This document shows, one piece after another, positions 43,199 to 49,421 of a DNA stretch of 64,000 bases. Under the pieces are notes generated by a model that saw only the letters and a list, made by a program, of their open reading frames with translations, ran no database searches and was not told where the DNA came from. The stretch lies in assembly GCF_020177575.1 (NCBI RefSeq), contig NZ_JAHTBK010000001.1, positions 682,001 through 746,000 on the forward strand, in the 5' to 3' direction. The position numbers and the translations under genes are program-made. This stretch comes from Hasllibacter sp. MH4015. Its GTDB lineage: Bacteria > Pseudomonadota > Alphaproteobacteria > Rhodobacterales > Rhodobacteraceae. Position 1 is the stretch's first letter; every line of letters starts with the position of its first letter.

Positions 43199-43843
43199 TC
43201 AGGGCGGCGGGGCCGCATCGGGTTGGCGTTCGGGCGCGGCGGCGGCGATGGCCGGGTTTGCGAGGCAGGCAGACTCCACCCGGGCGATCTTGGGGAACGG
43301 CGCGAGGTCGAGGCCCCAGCGATGCGCATTGTAGGCCTGCGCGGTGATGCAAAGGTCCGGCAGCGTGGGCGCGTCGCCAAAGGAAAACGGCGCGGGCGTG
43401 TCGGGCAGAAGCGCCTCCGTCGCGGTGAAGCCTTCGGCCATCCAGTGCTGCATCCACGCCTTCGCGTCGTCGGGGGAGGCGTTGAAACGGGCCTTGAGCT
43501 GACCGATCACGCGCAGATTGTTGACCGGATGGATATCGGTGGCCACCGAGAGCGCCACGGCAAGCTGGCCCGCCCGCGTGGTGGTGTCGCCCGACAGCAT
43601 CGGCGGCTCGGGGAAGGTCGCGTCGAGATAGTCGATGATGGCGAGGCTTTGGGTCAGGATCGTGCCATCGTCGAGACGCAGGGCCGGGACACCGCCGCCG
43701 GGATTGAGGGCGAGGTAATCGGGCGTCGTCTGATCGCCCGCCACCAGATCGACCGCGCGCGTCTCGTAAGGGACGCCCTTGAGATTCAGCGCCGCGCGGA
43801 CGCGGTAGGAGGTGGTGGAGCGCCAGTAGGAATAGAGGATCAT
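43199..43843 (-). CDS. maiA: Maleylacetoacetate isomerase
   Basis: A 214-residue zeta-class GST-fold enzyme isomerising maleylacetoacetate to fumarylacetoacetate. It has the signature YSYWRSTTSYRVRAALNLKG at the N-terminus, the glutathione-site VPALRLDDGTILTQSLAIIDYL and the zeta-class DIHPVNNLRV motif. Start at 43843 overlaps DUF1428 stop by 4 nt. It ends 68 nt before fahA. Confidence 0.95.
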   Translation of the reverse strand: MILYSYWRSTTSYRVRAALNLKGVPYETRAVDLVAGDQTTPDYLALNPGGGVPALRLDDGTILTQSLAIIDYLDATFPEPPMLSGDTTTRAGQLAVALSVATDIHPVNNLRVIGQLKARFNASPDDAKAWMQHWMAEGFTATEALLPDTPAPFSFGDAPTLPDLCITAQAYNAHRWGLDLAPFPKIARVESACLANPAIAAAAPERQPDAAPPP

Positions 43844-44196
43844 CGGACGTCCAGGACCGTTTCGAACCCGCCGAAGATCATGCGTTTTCCGTCGATCAGA
43901 TCGGTCTGCATCATCGCGTCCATCTCGGGGTCTGACCAGACGGCCTGGTGCGCGGCGTCGCTTGTGGCCTTGTCGGGAAATTCCATCCAGGAGAACACGA
44001 TCGCCTCGTCCTGCGCCGCTTCGACCGCGCGGGGAAAGGAAGTGCGCGCGCCGTGGTCGATCCCTTCGCCCCACGCCTCCACGCAGCGGGTTGCGCCGTG
44101 CTTGCGGTACAGGTCGATCATGCGCTGCGCCATCGCCACATACTCCGCCTTGCGGGCGGATTTCACGGGGATCACGAAGCCGTCGATATGGGGCAT
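43840..44196 (-). CDS. DUF1428 domain protein
   Basis: A 118-residue protein of the dimeric alpha-beta barrel-like DUF1428 family: HIDGFVIPVKSARKAEYVA at the N-terminus, then RCVEAWGEGIDHG and IVFSWMEFPDKATSDA. The ATG at 44196 is chosen because GGAGG sits 6 nt upstream; an ATG two codons earlier would directly abut the GGAGG. Co-transcribed between hmgA and maiA. No enzymatic role is established for the family. Confidence 0.9.
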   Translation of the reverse strand: MPHIDGFVIPVKSARKAEYVAMAQRMIDLYRKHGATRCVEAWGEGIDHGARTSFPRAVEAAQDEAIVFSWMEFPDKATSDAAHQAVWSDPEMDAMMQTDLIDGKRMIFGGFETVLDVR

Positions 44197-44216
44197 TGGC
44201 ATCCTCCCGAATGCGA

Positions 44217-44333
44217 TCAGTCTTGTGTCGTTCTGCGCCGACCCGCGCGGCGCGCAACGGCGATGATGACGAGCGGCGCGGCACTTGTCACGGCAATCAC
44301 GCAGGCGATGATGAGCCAGGCGGTTGTCGTCAT
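44217..44333 (-). CDS. 38-residue single-span membrane protein coupled to hmgA
   Basis: A small frame whose ATG overlaps the hmgA stop codon as ATGA and ends 20 nt before the DUF1428 start. The product has a hydrophobic segment ([20 protein letters not shown]) followed by a strongly basic tail (ARRAGRRR). The exact start/stop overlap, fit into the otherwise empty space of the operon and clean membrane topology support a real gene. Not recognised; it could anchor or regulate the pathway, or be a translational coupling device. Confidence 0.6.
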   Translation of the reverse strand: MTTTAWLIIACVIAVTSAAPLVIIAVARRAGRRRTTQD

Positions 44334-45685
44334 TTCTTGCCCGGCGTGCCGTCGAACTTCTTCTCCAGCGTGGTCCAGCAGTCAATGTAGTCGTCCTGCA
44401 GCGGTGCCTCCCGCGCGGCGAAGGTGGTCAGGTGCTGGGGGAAGCGGGTCTCGAACATGAAGGACATCGTGTTGTCCAGCTTCTCCGCCTTCAGATCGGC
44501 GTTCGACGCGCCCTCGAAGGCCTGTTTGTCCGGGCCGTGGGGCAGCATCATGTTGTGCAGGCTCATGCCCCCGGGGACGAAGCCCTTGGGCTTGGCATCG
44601 TACTGGCCATAGATGTTGCCCATCAGCTCGGACATGATGTTCTTGTGATACCAGGGCGGGCGGAACGTATCCTCGGCCACCATCCAGCGTTCGCGGAACA
44701 GCACGAAGTCGATATTGGCGGTGCCGGGCTGGCCCGAGGGTGCGGTGAGCACGGTGAAGATCGACGGATCGGGATGGTCGAACAGGATTGCGCCGACCGG
44801 GCAATAGGTTTTCAAATCATACTTGTAGGGCGCGTAATTGCCGTGCCAGGCCACGACATCGAGCGGGCTTTGGTTGATCTTGGTCTCGTGGAATTGGCCG
44901 CACCATTTGATGGTGACGGTGGAGGGCACTTCGCGATCCTCGTAGGCCGCAACGGGGGCCTTGAAGTCGCGCGGATTGGCCATGCAGTTCGCTCCGATGG
45001 GACCGCGGCCCGGAAGCTCGAACTTCTGGCCGTAATTCTCGCACACGAAGCCGCGGGCGGGGCCGTCGAGCAGCTCGACCCGGTAAAGCAGGCCGCGCGG
45101 CAGGATCGCGATTTCCTGGGGCTCCAGGTCGATGATGCCAAGTTCCGTGCAGAAGCGCAGGCGGCCTTCCTGCGGCACCACCAGAAGCTCGCTGTCGGCG
45201 GAGAAAAAGTATTCATCCACCATGCTTTGCGTCACGAGGTAGATGTGTGACGCCATGCCGACCTGGGTGTTCACATCCCCCGCCGTGGTCATCGTGCGCA
45301 TGCCCGTGAGCCACGTCAGCGGCGTGTCGGAATGGGGCACGGGATCCCAGCGGTATTGCCCAAGCGACGTGACATCCGGGTCCACATCGGGGGCGGAGCG
45401 CCAATGGGGCAGGTCGATTCTCGTGTAGCGGTGGGAATGCTTGACCGATGGCCGGATGCGGTAACACCACGTCCGTTCGGGGCGCACATCGGTGAAGGCG
45501 GTCCCCGACAGCTGTTCGCCGTAGAGGCCGTAGTTCACCTTCTGGGGCGAATTCATCCCCTGCGGCAGTGCGCCGGGCAGCGCCTCCGTCTCGAAATCAT
45601 TGCCGAAGCCGGGCATGTAGCCCTCGTGCGGGCCGGGATGGCTGGGGGCCTGGATCATCGGGCGGGGGGTGGCTTGTTCGTTCAT
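44330..45685 (-). CDS. hmgA: Homogentisate 1,2-dioxygenase
   Basis: A 451-residue Fe(II) ring-cleavage enzyme turning homogentisate into maleylacetoacetate. Visible family blocks are [59 protein letters not shown] and the C-terminal iron-ligand area [15 protein letters not shown] followed by [15 protein letters not shown]. Start at 45685 has GGGAG 7 nt upstream. First gene of the operon; an inverted repeat lies 35 bp before it. Confidence 0.96.
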   Translation of the reverse strand: MNEQATPRPMIQAPSHPGPHEGYMPGFGNDFETEALPGALPQGMNSPQKVNYGLYGEQLSGTAFTDVRPERTWCYRIRPSVKHSHRYTRIDLPHWRSAPDVDPDVTSLGQYRWDPVPHSDTPLTWLTGMRTMTTAGDVNTQVGMASHIYLVTQSMVDEYFFSADSELLVVPQEGRLRFCTELGIIDLEPQEIAILPRGLLYRVELLDGPARGFVCENYGQKFELPGRGPIGANCMANPRDFKAPVAAYEDREVPSTVTIKWCGQFHETKINQSPLDVVAWHGNYAPYKYDLKTYCPVGAILFDHPDPSIFTVLTAPSGQPGTANIDFVLFRERWMVAEDTFRPPWYHKNIMSELMGNIYGQYDAKPKGFVPGGMSLHNMMLPHGPDKQAFEGASNADLKAEKLDNTMSFMFETRFPQHLTTFAAREAPLQDDYIDCWTTLEKKFDGTPGKK

Positions 45686-45719
45686 CATGGATCTCCCGTG
45701 CTTGGTATGGGAGATAACA

Positions 45720-45733
45720 GTTACCTTTGTAAC
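45720..45733. promoter_or_regulatory. Inverted repeat GTTAC-N4-GTAAC before hmgA
   Basis: A perfect 5-bp-arm repeat centred about 42 bp upstream of the hmgA start, in an AT-rich patch. Its lower strand begins GTTACAAA, an octamer shared with the palindrome before the HxlR gene at 46266-46288. This suggests a common regulator, probably the HxlR protein encoded next to it. Confidence 0.55.
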
Positions 45734-45863
45734 TAACAAGAAGAGAGATGGGCGATTGAGGCGGTTTCAGGTGCCGCCCGGACGTGCGTGTAACGTGTGC
45801 TTCGGTCCGGGCGGGTCATGACCCTCCGGTTACGCATATCCGGTTCGCCTCACCCAAGGCGAT

Positions 45864-46244
45864 CTACTTCCGGTTGGCGTTGTCAGGCGCGTGGGGAAGG
45901 CGTTCGCTCCACTTGCGGAGCTGATCGAGAAATCCGAGGGCGGTTCTTCCAAAATCCGTGATGTCGTATGTGACCGAGAGGGGCTTCGTGTCGGCGACCA
46001 CGCGGCTCAGCAACCCCTCCGCCTCAAGCTGGCGAAGCCTCGCCGTGATCATCTTATTGCTGGCCCCCTCGATCATGCGCGCGAGATCATTGAACCGCAC
46101 CGGTCCGTCCTTGAGATGCCAAAGGATCGACCCGGTCCATTTGCCACCGATGATCCTCATCCCGCGTTCAATCGCACACGGCGTGGCGCAAGCGTTGTCG
46201 ACGGTCTTGCGACCGCCTTCATGTTCTTTGATGCGGGCGTCCAT
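45864..46244 (-). CDS. HxlR family transcriptional regulator
   Basis: A 126-residue winged-helix protein with the HxlR features: a conserved N-terminal Cys (NACATPCAIERGMRIIGGKW), WTGSILWHLKDGPVRFNDLA, the recognition region MITARLRQLEAEGLL and VTYDITDFGRTALGFLDQL. HxlR proteins of the YodB/HypR/QorR type often sense electrophiles through the N-terminal Cys. It is upstream of hmgA on the same strand and divergent from a GST, a setting suited to sensing quinone-like or electrophilic compounds. Confidence 0.92.
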   Translation of the reverse strand: MDARIKEHEGGRKTVDNACATPCAIERGMRIIGGKWTGSILWHLKDGPVRFNDLARMIEGASNKMITARLRQLEAEGLLSRVVADTKPLSVTYDITDFGRTALGFLDQLRKWSERLPHAPDNANRK

Positions 46245-46265
46245 GCGGCGTTCGATCTCTGCAAG

Positions 46266-46288
46266 CTAGGTTACAAAAAGTACACTAG
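46266..46288. promoter_or_regulatory. Imperfect 23-bp palindrome between HxlR and GST genes
   Basis: Arms CTAGGTTAC and GTACACTAG (7 of 9 positions complementary) flank AAAAA. It is in the divergent promoter region, 22 bp from the HxlR start. GTTACAAA inside it recurs in the hmgA promoter repeat. Likely HxlR autoregulatory operator. Confidence 0.6.
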
Positions 46289-46359
46289 TTGATTTTCTTC
46301 CCCGGATAATCAGCTTTGGTCAAGTCCCGTGACACATGCATCCTGATCGGAGAACCTTG

Positions 46360-47076
46360 ATGACCCAAGCTGCCATTCAACTGTTCACTGCCGCGACGAT
46401 GAACGGCTACAAGCCGGTCATCTTCCTGGAAGAGGCGGGCGTGCCATACGATCTTGTTGCGGTGGATTTCTCTAAGCAGGAACAGAAAACACCCGACTAC
46501 CTGCGCATGAACCCTAACGGAAAAATCCCGACCATTTTCGACCGAGATGAGGATCGCGCTATCTTCGAAAGTGGCGCCATCCTTTGGCACCTGGCCGAGA
46601 AGTACGGGACGTTTCTACCAAAGGACCCCCTGAAGCGGTCGGAGGTCATGCAGTGGATGTTCTTTCAGGTGGGTCATGTCGGCCCGATGATGGGGCAGGC
46701 CATGTACTTCCAGCATATCGCGGCGCCGAACGGACACGAGGAGCCCTTTTCAATAAAGCGCTACGTGGACGAATCCCGCAGGTTGCTTGAGGTCCTGGAC
46801 ACACATCTAAATGGTCGCGACTGGCTGGCGGCGGGGGACTACACGATTGCGGACATGATGACCTATCCATGGGCACGGGCCTATGTCTGGGCGCGCACGA
46901 GTGTCGAGGGATTGCCGCATCTGCAGGCGTGGTTCGACAGGATTGATGCCCGACCCGCCGTTCAGAGAGCGTTGACCATTCCCAAGGCCAACCCGCAATT
47001 CTGGGATGCGACCGCGGATGCGAGTGCCTTTGCGAAGGAGAATGCCGCACGGTTTGCCGGCGATGTGAAATCCTGA
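46360..47076 (+). CDS. Glutathione S-transferase family protein (YfcG/Ure2p-like)
   Basis: A 238-residue GST. The thioredoxin-fold N-domain has FTAATMNGYKPVIFLEEAG, RMNPNGKIPTIFDRDED and IFESGAILWHLAEKYG; the all-helical C-domain includes WLAAGDYTIADMMTYPWAR, the N-capping box motif. The ATG at 46360 has GGAG 7 nt upstream. Divergent from the HxlR regulator across a palindrome, so it is probably induced by an electrophile. Confidence 0.92.
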   Translation: MTQAAIQLFTAATMNGYKPVIFLEEAGVPYDLVAVDFSKQEQKTPDYLRMNPNGKIPTIFDRDEDRAIFESGAILWHLAEKYGTFLPKDPLKRSEVMQWMFFQVGHVGPMMGQAMYFQHIAAPNGHEEPFSIKRYVDESRRLLEVLDTHLNGRDWLAAGDYTIADMMTYPWARAYVWARTSVEGLPHLQAWFDRIDARPAVQRALTIPKANPQFWDATADASAFAKENAARFAGDVKS

Positions 47077-47163
47077 CGGCCACGGACATCGCCCCGCGCT
47101 GCCACTGAGGCATCCCTTGAAGAGGGCTCTACGCGGACGTGACGCAAACTCAGGTTGCGGCAC

Positions 47164-48036
47164 TCACCGCTTGCCGTAGTAAAGCCCCACCACATGCTCG
47201 GCCTCGGCGAAGAACAGCCAGCGGGCGATGGCGACGCCGATCAGGTGGCTGAGGATCGCGATGGCGGCGGTGACGTGGTTGACCAGCGCGACCATCAACA
47301 GGATCGGGATGATAAAGGCGAACACGAAGGCGAGGATGCGCAGGTTCATGGCGTGTTTGCGGCCCACGACATGGACGAATTCGCGCAAGAGGTAATTGGT
47401 GCCCGTGTGCGGCGGCTCGAACGCCTTGACGCGGCCGATGGCGCCGAGGCCCGTGGCGGTTTCCATGTCGGTGCCGGATTTCTCGAACGCGCCGTCGCCG
47501 ATGATCCAGGTGGCGATCGTGATCGCGGCGGCGATCAGCAGAAGGAAGATCGCGGCGAAGGCCTGACCCGCCAGCAGCGCGCCACCGGCGAGCGACAGGG
47601 CGAGGAACTTCACCGGTGTCAGTGGCGTGTGCCAGCGCGGGACGGTCTTCATCTGGGTGTAGATCATCGAGGTGGTGAAGACGGTGGCGAGGCTGAGGAG
47701 CGCGCCGAGATAGCCGAGCGGTTGCCAGGCCGCGTTGAAGAAGACGAGGCCCGCGCCGTAAAGTGCCATGGTCAGAAGGGCGGCGACCGCGCAGATGCCT
47801 TCGCGGGAGAGCCACGAGGTTTTCCACTGCGTGAAGGCCTTGAGCGCGCGTTCGGGATGGCCGAGGTGGAACGTCGACGAGATCAGGCCGCCCACGGCCA
47901 GCACATAGCCGATCAAGAAGAACCAGAAAGCAACCCAGCCGGAGACCTCCGGCAGGCCGAGGCCGAGAAAGGTCAGGAGGCCGAAGCCAAGGCCCGAGAG
48001 GGTTGTGAAGATGATGACGGAGGGGGCGGGATGCAT
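47164..48036 (-). CDS. soeC: DmsC-family membrane anchor, SoeC-like
   Basis: A 290-residue membrane protein with about eight helices, matching the DMSO reductase anchor family: PSVIIFTTLSGLGFGLLTFL at the start, STFHLGHPERALKAFTQWKTSWLSRE region (the conserved HLG.P..A..A...W..SWLSRE block), then GRKHAMNLR near the end. It should pass electrons between quinone and the SoeB-like Fe-S subunit. It is adjacent to soeB (one base apart) and convergent with the GST gene. Confidence 0.88.
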   Translation of the reverse strand: MHPAPSVIIFTTLSGLGFGLLTFLGLGLPEVSGWVAFWFFLIGYVLAVGGLISSTFHLGHPERALKAFTQWKTSWLSREGICAVAALLTMALYGAGLVFFNAAWQPLGYLGALLSLATVFTTSMIYTQMKTVPRWHTPLTPVKFLALSLAGGALLAGQAFAAIFLLLIAAAITIATWIIGDGAFEKSGTDMETATGLGAIGRVKAFEPPHTGTNYLLREFVHVVGRKHAMNLRILAFVFAFIIPILLMVALVNHVTAAIAILSHLIGVAIARWLFFAEAEHVVGLYYGKR

Positions 48037-48037
48037 C

Positions 48038-48820
48038 TCAGTTCGCTCCCTTGGCGGGCAATTTGTCGAGCGCGCGGTCGAGCCAGCCGATGAAGCCGCC
48101 GGGACTCTCGGCCACCGGCTCCAGGTAGGGGGCGAGGACGTCGAATTCCGGCAGGTCGTCCTTGGGGCGGGGGGGAAGGTATTTGTTGACGGGCTTCGTG
48201 CCCTGTTCGGGCATCAGGTCGATGCCGCCGCGTTCTTTGACAAGAATGCTGACGTCGCTGTCCGGATCACCCAGATCGCCGAAATGGCGGGCACCGGCGG
48301 GGCAGGTGCGCACGCAGGACGGGGTGCGGTCGATCTCGGGCAGGTTTTCGTTGTAAATGCGGTCGACGCAAAGCGTGCATTTCTTCATCACGCCCTCATC
48401 GGCGTCCAGCTCCCGCGCGCCGTAGGGGCAGGCCCAGGCGCAAAGGCCGCAGCCGATGCAGTCGGTCTCGTTCACCAGAACGATGCCGTCTTCGACGCGC
48501 TTGTAGGAGGCGCCGGTGGGGCAGACGGTAACGCAGGGCGCGTCCTCGCAATGCAGGCAGGATTTCGGGAAATGGATCGTCTGCGCCGCCGGGTGCGGTT
48601 TGGCGGAGGTGGCGAGCGGCTGCACCTCGTAGCTGTGGACGCGATTGAGGAAGGTGCCGGTGGGATTGGCACCGTAGGGGTCCTGATCTGAGAGCGGCGC
48701 GCCGTAATTCTCGGTGTTCCAGCCTTTGCACGAGATCACGCAGGCATGGCAGCCGACGCAGGTGTCGAGGTCGATGACGAGGCCAAGTTTCTTCTGGGTG
48801 GAGGGGGGAAGCTGGGTCAT
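48038..48820 (-). CDS. soeB: Four-cluster ferredoxin subunit, SoeB/DmsB-like
   Basis: A 260-residue Fe-S protein with four cluster motifs: CVGCHACVISCK, CLHCEDAPCVTVCP, CIGCGLCAWACPYG and CTLC...CVRTCPAGA. It starts KKLGLVIDLDTCVGCHAC with no signal peptide and carries the GWNTENYGAPLSDQDPYG insert typical of SoeB-type subunits in purple and roseobacter bacteria. It wires the molybdenum subunit to the SoeC-like anchor. Confidence 0.9.
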   Translation of the reverse strand: MTQLPPSTQKKLGLVIDLDTCVGCHACVISCKGWNTENYGAPLSDQDPYGANPTGTFLNRVHSYEVQPLATSAKPHPAAQTIHFPKSCLHCEDAPCVTVCPTGASYKRVEDGIVLVNETDCIGCGLCAWACPYGARELDADEGVMKKCTLCVDRIYNENLPEIDRTPSCVRTCPAGARHFGDLGDPDSDVSILVKERGGIDLMPEQGTKPVNKYLPPRPKDDLPEFDVLAPYLEPVAESPGGFIGWLDRALDKLPAKGAN

Positions 48821-48845
48821 GGGTCAGGCCTGGCTGAGAGGGCGG

Positions 48846-48895
48846 GAGCGAGGGGCCAGCCCCTCGCGCTCCCCGAGGTATTTTTGAAGCAAAGA
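48846..48895. repeat. GC-rich hairpin with CCCCGAGGTATTTTTG tail; dispersed repeat copy 2
   Basis: GAGCG-AGGGG (48846-48855) pairs with CCCCT and CGCTC (ending at 48871) around CCAG with a CG bulge. CCCGAGGTATTTTTGAAGCAAAG follows. The tail matches the element at 37641-37697. All genes here run left, so the T-run is downstream of the hairpin only for rightward transcripts. It separates soeA-hypothetical from soeB-soeC. Confidence 0.75.
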
Positions 48896-48908
48896 GGGGC
48901 GGTGCGGG

Positions 48909-49421
48909 TCATGACAAGGCCTCCAAACCGGCTGCGCCGAAAATGTAGGCTACGTCGCCCTCGACCTGGAACGATATGAAATCCAGATCGCCGATGAGTG
49001 TTGCAGTGTTGGATCGCAGAATACAAATGCCTTGCCGCATGGGCCATTGCGCCATGATTTCCTGTGGCCAATCGTTAGCATCGGCCACCTCGCGCACGGC
49101 CAAAGCTGCGGTGCGCGGGACATTTGGCGCGAGGTCCACGTCGAAGGCCCAACTGCAGGTTTCGGATCTGAGATCGTAGATGGCGATCAATTCGACGACA
49201 AAGGTGAAGGTGCTTCCATCTAAAGCGAGGTGTGTGACCGTCCCGTCCGTTTCAAACGCCGAAAGATCAAAGCGACCGATGTCATGACGCTCACGGAAGC
49301 GCACATATTCGGCGTAACTCTCATCCTGTGCCGCATCAAAAGCGGTTTGGAAGTGGCGGAGTCCGTCTGCATTGGCAGGGACAGTCAACAGAAACGCCAG
49401 CGATAGGATTAGGCGCCTCAT
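48909..49421 (-). CDS. Hypothetical secreted protein inserted in the soe operon
   Basis: A 170-residue protein with an N-terminal signal peptide (RRLILSLAFLLTVPANA, cleavage near residue 18). The mature part has an aromatic-rich helix (FQTAFDAAQDESYAEYVRF), a beta-like region and two Cys (ETCSWAFD and QGICILRS) that could form a disulfide. Start overlaps the soeA stop as ATGA. No family recognised. A periplasmic protein coupled to a cytoplasmic-facing molybdoenzyme is unusual. Confidence 0.7.
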   Translation of the reverse strand: MRRLILSLAFLLTVPANADGLRHFQTAFDAAQDESYAEYVRFRERHDIGRFDLSAFETDGTVTHLALDGSTFTFVVELIAIYDLRSETCSWAFDVDLAPNVPRTAALAVREVADANDWPQEIMAQWPMRQGICILRSNTATLIGDLDFISFQVEGDVAYIFGAAGLEALS

